64,000 bases of DNA from Chelydra serpentina (taxonomy: Eukaryota > Chordata > Testudines > Chelydridae), in assembly GCA_037349315.1 (NCBI GenBank), contig JBAIAC010000040.1:16076001-16140000 (forward strand). Direction: 5' to 3'. The translations under genes were made by a program, and so were the position numbers. The notes under the pieces were generated by a model, which saw only the letters and a list, made by a program, of their open reading frames with translations, ran no database searches and had not been told where the DNA came from. Of the stretch, positions 28,036-39,025 are shown piece after piece. Each line of letters opens with the position of its first letter. Position 1 is the stretch's first letter.

Positions 28036-28599
28036 ACCTGACTCAGGTCTCATTCAGGCTGAATGTGCCAAATCTATATGGTTGGCGAGCCTGGCTGTAA
28101 CCACTAGGTAACACTGCCTTCCAAGACAACAGTAGAGGCCAGAAGTCCTGATCCCTAATATTCTACTGCTGTCTTGAAAATAGTTATGCAACCCACTGGC
28201 AAAGAACATGCCACATGATCCTCTAGTCAGTGGCTGGCCCCTATACAGAGCTAACAGTTCCTTGTTAGCTGTCAATGGTGGCGTAAGGGGGCCACAAAAT
28301 ACCGGGGTTCCACATTTCAACCACAACTGCTACTGCTCTCCTCTTAGCCTCAGTGGGTGTTAGGAACGTGGACAGAATGCAAGACGAGGCCCTATTCAAC
28401 AGTATATTGTGAAAACCCTTCTGCTGTGTGTACTGGGATTTTTGAACGTGTGGTGATTGAGTTGTTACCCAGCCTGGTGACAGCCAGGTAAACAAAGGGC
28501 TAGAATTTCAAAGCCAATATAAAAACTGTTGTCAAACACTGATACACATTTATTAGAAAACAAATTCTCCCTTTTTATCTAGCACGATACTAAAAACTG

Positions 28600-28615
28600 T
28601 CCACTAGATGGCATC
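28600..28615 (+). promoter_or_regulatory. CTCF-like motif
   Basis: TCCACTAGATGGCATC closely matches the forward CTCF core (CCACTAGRTGGCA). It lies between the two divergent promoters. Confidence 0.4.
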
Positions 28616-28839
28616 AGAAACCCACTTTTAGATTTGTGGAAGCATTCCTTTCTTACATGCAGGAATTTAGGTAATTCCTCTGTTCTGGCCTGCCCCATCT
28701 CCCCTGCTGTTCTAGTCTGGGGTTCCCATTTTGGTGACAGATGCTATTTAAATTAATCCTCTGAGCCACGGATTTCAACTTGCTTTACTCATGGTGATTA
28801 GGTCCCACGGTACCCTTTGTGCAGCCAGTGGGTGTGAAT

Positions 28840-28965
28840 CTCTCCATTTTCCAGATGGGAAAATTGAGGCATAGAGCAGTGAAGTGACTTGCCCAAGATC
28901 ACACAGCAAGTCAGTGGCAGGACCAGAAGACAAGCCCAGACTCCCAGAAACCTGCAGTAACCATG
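28840..28965 (-). repeat. MIR-like SINE core (antisense)
   Basis: CATTTTCCAGATGGGAAAAT, GTGACTTGCCCAAGATCACA and CAGCAAGTCAGTGGCAGGA are the classical antisense MIR/CORE-SINE signature. Confidence 0.75.
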
Positions 28966-30179
28966 ATTCTCACCCCCTCTAAAACAAAATAAGATATTAC
29001 CAAAGGGGTAACGGGCACAGAACTTACACAGTGCTCTCCTGGTTCAAAGCAGTTTGCAGCCGCTACCCTTTCCCCACTTTGCCTCCTTGCCCTGTGTCTC
29101 CCTCAGACATTTGTGCCTTTTTGCACACTACCCCATGTGCTTGCCATGTCCTCCCTATTTCAGTCCAGCAAACCCCACTCTCCTTTTATCCCAATGGCTC
29201 CTGCAGACTCACTAGTCTAGACATCCCACAAGAAGTGAGTCAATAATACGAAGGATGATTTATATAGAATGCCAGCCGTTCGCTCTTCTTGGCTTCCCCG
29301 GTGCATCCTGGCTACTCTGAGATACCAGCTTCTTTGGGGAAGAGACTGTCTTTGTTCTGGGTGATGTAAAGGCTGAGCATACTGCATTAATAACTAATTA
29401 AGCATTAAACAGCATGCATCAGTGGCTCTCCAAACCTTTTAACCCAGATAGCCATGAGACCCCTTATAATTTCTTTAGGAAACAGTCTTCCTAGTTACAA
29501 GAGCAGCACTGAAGCCTTTAAAAAACTTTCAGAGAAGGAGGCCTCTGCTCCAACAATCGGCCGGGGCGCCCTGGCACCCGGGCTAGGAGTGCATCACCCT
29601 TTATCCTTAGACAAATCCTAGACGGAGGCATTTTACAGAGGTTTTCCCGGTGCACTCCGGAGCAGCATGGACCTGGCCCGGCCCACAGCGCCAGTCACAG
29701 TGATGTTTAACATTCCTTACGGGAAGTCACTTCCCAAGAGCACCAGAGCAAAGAATCGTAGCTAAAAATAAACACCGGCTTAACCCACTGACTAACAGAA
29801 CGGCTTTGCTGCCTGTGTGGAGTGATCGGGCACATATGGGACACGTTGTGACTCCAACTGACATGACGCAATAACAACAACAGACAGAGGATTCCATATA
29901 TGGCCTGCTCTGCGGGGCTATGCCATGAACTCAGAGGCCGTCAGACTCTTCTGCTACCTGCACTCGGCCTCATCCTGCATCTGGCTGCAGACCCAGTGAT
30001 GGCAATGGGAGCTTTGCCCTATATTTAATGCTGAGTTGGTGTGGATAAAGAGTCCCCCTGAAACAGGAAAAAGGCAATTAGTCTGTGTTTTATAGAGATG
30101 GTTACAAGTACGTCTGGAGGTAAATATCTGTTACATACTCAGGTTTTAGGGGTGGTATTATAGACGGGTAACAATGGAT

Positions 30180-30425
30180 TTGGTGCAGTATTGCACTGGG
30201 GTCCCATTGTACTAAGAACTGTACATCTACACAGTAAGAGACGGTCCCTGCCTGCTGAGCTTATATCTAACTAGACACAACAGACAAAGAAAGGATTGTG
30301 ATCTCTCTCTTTTTTTACAGCTGGGGCGTTGAAGCACAATGAGATTAAGAGATTTGCCTAAGGTCATCCAGGAAGTCAGTAGCAGAGACAGGAATTGAAC
30401 CCAGGATCCCAGCACTAAACCTTCA
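30180..30425 (-). repeat. tRNA-derived SINE, near full length (antisense)
   Basis: GTCCCATTGTACTAAGAACT and GACGGTCCCTGCCTGC lead into GATTTGCCTAAGGTCATCCA and GGAATTGAACCCAGGATCCC. The last block is an inverted Pol III B-box region. Confidence 0.7.
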
Positions 30426-31289
30426 GCTTCCCAAGATATGAGTGTCATCAGCTGTACATAGGAAGGTACTCAGCTATTTAGTGTGGAATTACAATACACA
30501 AGCAGACAGGCAGAGGCCGGTGGTCAGCAGGGTTAGCTGCGGTTGCTCGAAGGGTTAGGTATTATGGAAGGTGAGCAAGTGTTTTCTACCCAGGCAGTTT
30601 TTAAAGGAAGCTTCAAAGTCTTTTGTGCATCAGGTTGCCTATTGTCAGTGAGGGCACCAGTTCTGCTCTAGAAGAAGGGAAAACCATTCATTCCCCCAAC
30701 GTTTCTGAGTCTTCACAGCCTAGGTCTGAGTGTAAAATGCCAAAGAAAGGGCCCTATCCTGGAATATTTGCACACCCAGGCCTCGCCGTGAAGCCAGTGG
30801 GGGTTGTGACTGCACAGACCAACCAAGTTTCACTCCATGGGCAAATAAGTGTCATCCTGTCATTTTGGATGGCTCAGTAGATTGTGTGTCTGAGGGCCAG
30901 ACATGCAGCCCTTCATTCTCTGGGACAGTACAAACATCCCATTGACCAGTCTCCAGTTGGAGTTACACCCAATGCTTCTTCCCTTCGCTTCCAAGACAGC
31001 AAAGACTGCTGCTGGTGGAGTCCATCCCTCCTCTCTAGGACTGTCTTGATCATAGAGAAAGGCCCGGTGACTGCATTCTTTATCCTGATCCCCTTTTCAA
31101 ACACAGCCAAGGGGAAATCAAGGCAACGCTCTCTGTATTCTTTGGGTTTGGCTAAAGCCCCTCGGCTTGCCTCTGGCAGAGGGATGACATCATTGAACAA
31201 CCATGGAAGGAGAAAAACAAGAAGAAAAGGTCTCCAAGAAGTCCCAAGTGTCTAAATAGCTTTATAATAATAATATAGTAAATAGAGAT

Positions 31290-31475
31290 ATGCCAATTGC
31301 CTAGAACTGGAAAGGTCATTGAGTCCAGTCCCCTTGCCTACACTAGCAGGACCAAATACTGTCCCCTGACAGATTTTTTTTTTGGCCCCAGATCCCTAAA
31401 TGGCCCCCTCAAGGATTGAACTCATAACTGTGGGTTTAGCAGGCCAATGCTCAAGCCACTGAGCTATCCCTCCTC
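31290..31475 (-). repeat. tRNA-headed SINE with CR1-like tail (antisense)
   Basis: AACTGGAAAGGTCATTGAGT (CR1-like tail, antisense) precedes AAGGATTGAACTCATAACTG and CCAATGCTCAAGCCACTGAG, the inverted B- and A-box region of the tRNA-like head. Confidence 0.65.
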
Positions 31476-31836
31476 CCTTCCCCCCTGCTTTCCTAGCCTG
31501 CTTTCCTGAAAGCATGACAGCCTCCCTTGGGCTGTAACACACTGAGCCGCAGGACGGGACAGGCTTTTAAGGAACAAAGACCCATTTTCTGAAAACATCC
31601 CCAGTTATAAAAACAAGTGGGTGGGGGGAAGACGACAGAAAATCTATAATCTACCAATACTCTGCGCTTAAACAGCACTTTCCATCCCGCCAAGCTCTCA
31701 AAGTGCTTCGCCAGCACAATTCGGGAACCCTCCTGCAGAGCCTGTCTATCCCCGCCAGCGTGTACATGGCACCGTTGCACCCCAGCCGCGATCGCAGGGG
31801 TTTGCCTTGGGCTCGCCTTTACCTTCCAAGCCGCCT

Positions 31837-31905
31837 TTGTCTTATATAGGCTCCTATTACCCCCCACCCCCTGTCCCGATTTTACACACTTGCTGTCTGA
31901 TCACC
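31837..31905. repeat. Partial 'GGGTGACCAGATGTCC' MITE
   Basis: TCTTATATAGGCTCCTATTA, CCCCCTGTCCCGATTTTACA and CTGATCACCCTAC match the right two-thirds of the complete copy at 35372-35492. Confidence 0.7.
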
Positions 31906-31995
31906 CTACTTTTGTCTGAAGCAAATGAAGGATGAAATAAAAACAAGACTTTCAAACCCCCCCACCCCGCTCCCCCCAGCGGATGACCCAGCCGC

Positions 31996-32011
31996 CCCTC
32001 CAGGGGGCGCC
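31996..32011 (+). promoter_or_regulatory. CTCF-like motif at SH2B3 CpG island edge
   Basis: CCCTCCAGGGGGCGCC fits the CTCF core (CCASYAGGGGGCGC) in the forward direction. Motif match only. Confidence 0.4.
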
Positions 32012-32339
32012 CGAGGGGCCGCGGGCGCGAACCCGCGTGCCGCAGGGAGCGGGCGGCAGGTTAATGTCAGGTTGCAATGTTTGTGTCGGTGGCTGGAAAA
32101 GCAGCGGAGGCGAATGTCTCCGCCCCGCGTCCGGCGATGGCCGCGGCGGGGCAGCGGCTGGCGCCAGGCGGGGGTTGTGTCTCCGCCTTCCGAGCCGTAG
32201 ATAAGACCGGGGGGGGCTGGGGGGGGATAATTCTTTGCCGCTCCGTCTGCCCCCCCCGCCCCGCGGAGCGGCCGGCTGCTTTCGGTATCGCTCGCTCCTC
32301 ATTGGCCCGAAAGTTGCCTTTTAAACGAAGGGCTGTCAG

Positions 32340-32754
32340 CGCGCGGCCCCTGGCCAGGCGCGCCGGGGGCGGGCTGAGCGCGCGGGGAAGGGACCCACGC
32401 AGCAGCAGCCGCCGCCACTCGGGCAGCCCCCGGGGAGACGGGAGCGCGGCGCACGTGGGAACAGGCGCTGGGCGCGGCAGCCCCGTGCACCCGGCTGGGC
32501 CCCCCCCGCCGCGCTCTCTGCCCCCGAGGCCGCTTCAGGCCGGCTGGGAGCCCCCCCCGCTCTTTGCAGAACAGCCGGGGAAGGGGCCTGGGAGCAGCCG
32601 GGGGGGGGGGTCCCGCGCTCCAGGCAAGTGCCGCGGGGCGGAGCCGCTCGCCGCCGACCCCTCTCCGCGCCCGGGTTTCCTGCCTGAGCCCTGCGGCACC
32701 TGGCCCCGCGGCCAGCACCATGGGCGAGCGCCACACGGACGGCTTCTCCCGCAG
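32340..32754 (+). other. SH2B3: Probable SH2B3 exon 1 (5' UTR)
   Basis: The start is approximate. The end is a donor, TCCCGCAG|GTACGG, at 32754/32755. Coding of SH2B3 begins in exon 2, 12.7 kb downstream, so exon 1 is untranslated for the main protein; a first intron of about 12 kb is similar to the human gene as I recall it. The exon contains an ATG in near-ideal context (GCCAGCACCATGG, A of ATG at 32720) that opens a short upstream ORF (see separate entry). Confidence 0.5.
32720..32754 (+). CDS. Candidate upstream ORF, exon 1 part
   Basis: Reads MGERHTDGFSR plus two bases (AG). Joined to the exon 2 acceptor at 45415 it continues in frame for ten codons (SAPESLQSLQ) and stops at TGA 45443-45445. 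That stop overlaps the SH2B3 ATG (45442-45444) by two bases within ATGA. The peptide resembles no protein I know; the likely role is translational control. It depends on the inferred splice. Confidence 0.45.
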
Positions 32755-34123
32755 GTACGGCCCCGGCCCGCGTCCCCTCGCCTCGCCGCCTGGCCCGGGG
32801 GAACGGGACCCCCCCCCCCCGCAGCCGGCTCCCGGGGCGCCGCTGGGGGGACGGCTCTGGTTCCCTGGGGGTGGGAAGGGGCCCGATCCGCCGCCCCCCC
32901 CAGACTCGGCAGCTCCACCACGTGCGCGCTGAGCGCCGCCGACTCCAGCCGCCCGCGTCCGGGGCAGGTGCGGGGCTCTCGCCCGGCCGGGGCCCCTCCC
33001 GCCGGGCTGCCCTGGAAAGTGAAAGTACCGGCGGCCGCGGCTCCTATTCCTGCTGCGTAGAGAGGGGCCGCGCGGGGGCGGCCAGGGCCCCCCGAGTCCC
33101 TCGGTCGGGAGCGGCGGGGCACAGGGGCTAGGAGCCCCCCTCCCAGCCGCTCCCCTGGAGCCTTGGGGGTTCAGGCCCCTCCAAGCTGCAGCCGAAACGG
33201 GGCGGCCTGAAGCTCCAGGGTCAAGCTGTTCCCGTCCGGGGTGGGGGACCGGCTCTGTGTCGCCGGCTACGGGGCGCCCCCCACGTGTCCGGGTCCCTTT
33301 TCCAGCGGCCCGGCGGCGGGGTGAAAAGTCTCGGCCCTCGGTGCGGGTGATGGATGGGGAGCGCCCCGGCGGGGCTCCGGCCTGCTCTCCCGCGGGGGGC
33401 AGGTCTCCCTGGGACAGCGCCAGGCCCAGTCCGGCGAGGCAGAAGCCAGGCTGCCCCTCCCGGGAGCAGGGGGCTGCCCCCCGGGCTGAGCAGCCGCACC
33501 GCGGAGGTCGGTGCATCACCCGCGGGCAGAGCCAGCCCTAGGGGCCCGCGGCAGACTCGGCCAGCTAGCGGCTGTTGTCTTCAGGGCTGGGGCTGAGGCT
33601 CCTCGGACCAGTCCTGCTCCCCGTGTGTAACCCAGGCACGAGTCCCGTCCCCCCCACCCACCCCCGGTCAGGCGCTAGGAGCAGCGACGTTCCCAAGCCC
33701 GCGGCTCGCTCGCCCGCGGGCTGTTTGCTGAGGTGGTTTGGCCCGGGCAATGGGGACAGACGAGTCACTGGCACCTGACCTGGGCTTGACTGTCAGCCAG
33801 GAAACCCCCGAGGAGGAGTTGATACTAGTGGAGTCCAGATGGGCTGGGGAAGGGAGGTATTAGGGGACTCGAATTATTTTTTGCAATAAGGTAACTGAGC
33901 AAGTGGCAAAGAGAGGAACTGAGCTGACAACATGCTGGGAGAAGCCTGTTTCTGAGGCATCTCTGTGGAACTGGAGTTTTACCGGCAGGTTGTTTGATTG
34001 AGTGGAAGGGCCTGTGAAATCAAAGGGAGGTTTTTGCCTTTGGCTTCATTGAAAGCAGATCAAAGTAATATTTCCTTGTAAGTTACCTCTTCTCCCCCCC
34101 CCCCAACCCACTTTTCTTTCGTA

Positions 34124-34371
34124 TCAGAGGGGTAGCCGTGTTAGTCTGGATCTGTAGAAGCGACAAAGGGTCCTGTGGCACCTTACTCTCCGTTAGTCTA
34201 TAAGGTGCCACAGGACCCTTTGTCGCTTCCACTTTTCTTTGTAATTTACAGAACTAGTGGGTATTCACCCGCGAAAGCGTATGCTCCAATACGTCTGTTA
34301 GTCTGTAAGGTGCCACAGAACTCTTTGTTGCTTCTACAGAGCCAGACTAACAGGGCTACCCCTCTGATAAT
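34124..34371. mobile_element. Inverted composite of the 'GGTAGCCGTGTTAGTCTG' turtle repeat
   Basis: The left end TATCAGAGGGGTAGCCGTG is mirrored at the right end as GGGCTACCCCTCTGATA. Inside is a perfect 29-bp inverted repeat (34157-34185 and 34201-34229) around a 15-base loop, followed by the family's CACCCGCGAAAGCGTATGCT body. The class (Penelope-like or SINE) is uncertain; no protein is encoded. Confidence 0.7.
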
Positions 34372-35371
34372 TTCTTGTTTGTGTTTATAACACCTGTGGA
34401 AGGGCCCTTTTATTTTTTTAATTGGAGACATAGGCGTGGCCATCCTGCTGGCATCCCGAATTGTTCCATGGAGATTTGTTTATAATGAGAGCTCTGTGGC
34501 TTTGCATTGTGTCTAATCAAGGAAATCAATGGCTTTTACTTTCGAGTCTTGTTTTGTGCGAGCTGCTGTGGAAAAACCTCGGCAGGATGACAGAATTGGC
34601 ACAAATGCTACAGAGTGCATAGGCATAAGACAAAGTGTAAGATGCTTAAATAGCCTGTTGTGTTAGAAGGATCATGTTATAACACACTAGTGTCGCCACT
34701 GCAAACCTATAAAGGGCCAAATTCAGACCTGGAGTGACTATACGTTTATAAAGCTAAGTAAGTAGGTCCCGAGAGAGGGGAGCGGTATGAGAAGGTGTAT
34801 GACTAAGCAGGGGGAGTCTGCTTTTGAAACCCTTCTGTTAGTTACTCTTTCACCTCCCCATTGGGCTTATGTCACTTAGACCATAAGTCCATTATAATGT
34901 GGTTTGATCTCAGTGGGTACATGAGGCTGCCTGGATATTTATATAGCTCCCATCACTGTTGTGTGTCAGTTAAAGGGACGTTGTCTAGACACACACGTTG
35001 CAGCGGTTTAACTTGACTTGGCTTCGTTAAACCAGTGCAGGTTTTGTGCGTGGGCTGTTCAAAACTGGTTCTGTGGGTTTATCTTGCACCTGTACATTTA
35101 CCGATGCGAATTAAACTGAGATGGTAGCTTTAAACGGATGCAAGAGTGTGAAAACACACAAGTTGCACGGGTTTAACTAAATGGATATAAAATCACTCTC
35201 TCAGTTAAACACAGCTCTGTGTACGGACAAGGCATCCGGCGACTCTTATCTTTCCAAATGTTGATATTTAAAAATAAAACCCATGTTGAATTGGGGGGAG
35301 GGGAAGGAGAGCAAACCAGCATGCACTCACCAGGCACACGCCTTCGTCGCCCCTCCTCCACCCCCCCCTAG

Positions 35372-35492
35372 GGTGACCAGATGTCCCGATTTTATAGGGA
35401 CAGTCCTGATATTTGGGGCATTTTCTTATATAGGCTCCTATTACCCCCCACCCTCTGTCCTGATTTTTCACACTTGCTATCTGGTCACCCTA
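35372..35492. mobile_element. Complete 'GGGTGACCAGATGTCC' MITE
   Basis: Ends are CTAGGGTGACCAGATGTCCC and ATCTGGTCACCCTAG, in perfect inverted orientation over about 15 bases. The interior TTCTTATATAGGCTCCTATT is diagnostic of this family. It is followed directly by an 18-C run (35494-35511). Confidence 0.8.
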
Positions 35493-37732
35493 GCCCCCCC
35501 CCCCCCCCCCCAATGCTCCACAGTTTGTCTTTGCCCACCATGGAGAGAGGGTATTATAGTTTACCTTTGCTTGTTGCAAGGGATGTGTTCTTTTGTTCTC
35601 AAGGGCACCTGCTCCCTGACCTTCAGTCCCACTCTGTTGCACACACACATAGTTTTCTATCTTTCCCTCGGTTGTTGGGCTTTTTAATATTTCTGGATCT
35701 TTAGAGATCAGTAGAAGAAAAAATTCCCAGAAGTACTTTCCACATCCCTTGCCTACTTAGTGCATTTATTTCACTGTCTCTCATTATTCTGCGAGTTTAA
35801 TTGGCCTGAGTGATTGGAACACACATTTTATTGTCAGGATTGCCGGTAGCAAGCTGTTCAGGCTTCAAGCAGAGGGTGGCTAACACTCGCAAAGGTCAGT
35901 TCATGAGCAGGTCACAGCCTGGCATGGTGGCAATAACCTGTCAATCACTGGGATGCCTGCTGGCTTTTCGTGCAGGTGTGAAATAACTGGGCGGTTTTTA
36001 AAGTGTGCAAGTACTGTCCTGTGTGTGACACTCCAGTGACCTTTCAAAAATGTTTTGGGAGAACACTAAGATTTCTTTATACACTGTATTACATTATTGA
36101 AAAGCCAGAGTCACTCAAGTGAGATCAGAATGTGGCCAGTTATGACCGTATTATGTTGTACAAATATAGGTATGTTTGGGTTTGATATCTCTTCCCACGC
36201 TGGTGTAAATCAGGAACAACTCCAGCAAAGTCAGTGGCATGATGCTAACCTGATTTTCCTCTTTATTACTTACACGGGAGTATGTTTAATTATAAAGAAA
36301 AAGCCCCTTGAAGTTCTATAACGTTTCAAAATGTTAACTGTTAACAGTACTTGGCTTGAAATAAAATGCTGATCAGAGTTGGAAAATCGAATGGAAATGT
36401 AGCAGTCATAGGGATGTTGAGTAGTATCCCAATTCCTCTGAGGCTGGGAAAGGGAAGGGGAATAGCAGCCACATGGGTAGTAACCATCAGGTGTTGCATG
36501 TAGGGGAGCAGAGCATGTGAGTTCACCCAGAGGTGTGGGGAACAATAGTGCAAGCTCTTGCCAGGCTGCTGGAGCCTGCCAGCTGTGTGGCTAGGAAGGG
36601 GCAGGACCAGGTTAGCCAGGTGATGCGCTGATCCAGCGCATTCCCCATTCACTTTCATTGGTGGGGGTTCTCAGGAAGTGTAAAGCTTCCCTCGGGGAAG
36701 TGGGATCTTGTAGGCATGGTCTTGTTAGAGGATAAGGAGTGAATGAATGGGGCATAGGACGTAAGTACCTTGTCACCCCCATGGGATGGTCCCTTCAGGT
36801 CAAGGCTACAGAGTAGCATAGGAAAGCGTCTGCTGCTCCCGCCCATGTTGTACCCACTTTGCAGATGCAGAGGATTTCAGTCTCCCCAGTTGCAGCACTA
36901 CATTTACTTTAATCAAATTGGTTACTGTGTCAGCTTCTAAAGCATGGTTCATGTATGTTCGGGCTGGCAGCGTGCTAGACAGAGCAGCCTCAACCCTGCT
37001 AGTTGACTGCCTTGCGTACAATGGTTCCTTTAATGCATGTAATCCTGGAGAGAAACAGTGATTTTGTTCGTAGAATTTAGTTCTGGGAACTTTCTGTTTT
37101 GTTGTTTGAGAAGTAAAAGTCGTAAGCAGGGCAAGAGGGTAAGTATATACAGAAGGGATGGTAAAATAGTCCTTGAATTTAAAGGGGGGCTGTGAGCTTA
37201 AAATTCATGAGTCTGGAAAACTCTAATTTCCTTGTGTGTGTTGTTATGATCAGCTGATAATGTTAAAACTGAAAGTATTTTTTAAACATCCAATTTACTT
37301 TTCAGGGTTTACATCAATGCTTTACATTTCTTTTGTCCCCAAGAGTGGAAACAGAGCAATCAGTTTCATTTTCCGACTGCCATACTAGCTCAGTTTTTGC
37401 CGTGTTTGGGTTGCTAATGCTCCATGGGGATGTTGCATTTTTGGGGGGGCGGAGAGGGGAGGAGTTGTTTGGTTGGTTGGTCTGTTTTGTTTTGTTTTGT
37501 TTTATTTTGTTATGCTTTAACAATTTCCACTGTCATGGCAAAACAAAGTTTGTTCTTGGGTTTTGTCAAAGGCGAATTTTACAAATCCTCGGTGTGGAGC
37601 CATATTTCATTTGATAGTGTCCTTTTAAAATAGCCTCTTTTTGCTGTGTGTGTGTGTGTGTCTTTTGTGATGGAAAGATAGTGGGCCTGATTCTGCAGCT
37701 CTTGCATTAATCATTAGGACCCCTCCCTGGAG

Positions 37733-37840
37733 CAGTGGTTCTCAACCTGTTTACCATTGTGGGCCACGTATGCAGCTCTCGGTGTATTACGTGGGCTGTA
37801 GCCACACGATATCTATGCTACCTGTACACTTACAAAATAA
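37733..37840 (+). mobile_element. hAT-like element, left end
   Basis: CAGTGGTTCTCAACCTGTTT, then ACCATTGTGGGCCACGTATG and GGGCTGTAGCCACACGATAT. The matching right terminus (GGTTGAGAACCACTG) was not found, so the copy is truncated or diverged. Confidence 0.6.
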
Positions 37841-38559
37841 ATAAGGCTTCGTATTTGTTATGACAACAATACGATTTAAGTCGATATGGTACCTTTCAGT
37901 TCAACACCGGCAGACGTCTGCCAAGAGCTTTTAAATTAGAAAAATAACTCAAAACATTAACTGTTAACATTAATTTCCTGTAAGGGCAGCGTGGCCCGCT
38001 GTACTGCGGCTGGGGGTGCTACTGGGCGGAGTGCCCAGAGAGTGGGCTGCAGAGCTTGTCTGCAAAGACGGGGAGCCCTGCCTGGTGCCGGGCATGCCCT
38101 AGCCGGGGGCTGCTTCCTATGCACCCTGCCGCCCCAGCCAGGAAATAACCTCCCTGGAACTGCCCCTCCCCCAGGATCCAGACCCCCCCCCCCCCAAATC
38201 ACTGGGCTGGCACACATGCCTGCCCTGCAGAGAAGGTGCCATGTCCAGGGCAGAACAGCCCCCCCCACCCCCAGGGACTGCCCCCTCCAGCGCCCCCCCC
38301 CCACCCTTAGGGACTGCTCCCCTATGCATCCAACTCCCCCTATCCTGGCACTGTGCCCCATAGACCTCCATCCAGGGACTGCCCCCAGCCCCCCCACCTA
38401 GAGTCTGCCCCCCATGCACCAGCTGCATCCCCCCACTCCCTGCACCCACTTCCCCAGGTCTGCTGGTCTCCTACCTCGGCTGCCCGTAAATCTCTCCAGG
38501 GGGCCCTGATTGTGAGCGGTGCCTCTCGTAGTCTCAAAGCCAATAAAATGGATCTGAAA

Positions 38560-39025
38560 AGAAATTTGGCCCAAACCAGAGATGATTGCCATCGTTCAGT
38601 TTCATGGAATATAATAAAGTGTAGTAGAAAGAACGTTCATTTTCAAAACGGATTACAAGGAAATACTTTTTTCATACAGTGCATAATTAGACTGTGGGAC
38701 TCATTGCTACAGGATGTTATTGAGGCCAAACATTTAGCAAGATTCAGAGACTGCTCAGTCATTAATATGGACAGCAAGAATATCCAGAGTTGTAACAGGT
38801 GATGCTACAAGTTTGAAAAGGATCTATAACCTCATGCTTCATGGATTACGCCAATCTCTAACTAGTGGGGATTAGGAAGAGCCCTTCATGAGAGGCAGAT
38901 TACCCCATATCTCCCAACTGTGGAGTTCTTGCACCTGCCTTTGAGGCATCTGGTGCCCGCCACTGTCCTTGATACTGGACTAGAATGACCCATGGGTCTG
39001 ATGCAGTCTGGCAATTCCTATGTTA
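38560..39025 (+). mobile_element. Old CR1 LINE 3' end
   Basis: The frame around 38620-38760 encodes a degenerate CR1 tail (FIQCIIRLWDSLLQDVIEAK). It is followed by the CR1 3' UTR motif CATCTGGTGCCCGCCACTGT and GATACTGGACTAGAATGACC, ending GCAATTCCTATGTT. More diverged than the 3205-3763 copy. Confidence 0.75.

Larger units (their letters stand above)
24261..31970. other. Intergenic spacer between divergent PHETA1 and SH2B3 promoters
   Basis: No coding exon recognised. Holds the hAT element 24495-24963, SINE pieces (25085-25230, 27935-28035, 28840-28965, 30180-30425, 31290-31475), a CR1 piece at 26126-26292 inside an AT-rich repeat, a candidate conserved element at 27060-27240, and a CTCF-like motif at 28600-28615. 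Stretches around 29.0-30.1 kb and 30.5-31.2 kb show nothing recognisable. Confidence 0.6.
31975..33560 (+). promoter_or_regulatory. SH2B3: CpG island and probable SH2B3 promoter
   Basis: About 1.6 kb of very GC- and CpG-rich DNA around the inferred SH2B3 exon 1. Visible elements: a CTCF-like core at 31996-32011, a GATA site AGATAAG at 32199-32205, an inverted CCAAT box ATTGG at 32301-32305, and a TATA-like TTTTAAAC at 32318-32325. GATA factors are plausible regulators, given the haematopoietic role of LNK. The transcription start is not directly visible; it probably lies within about 32340-32700. Confidence 0.6.

Noticed and set aside
32299..33519. 406-codon minus-strand open frame in the SH2B3 CpG island
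   Set aside because: Low-complexity Arg/Gly/Pro/Ala product of very GC-rich DNA, where stops are rare; no domain and no splice logic.
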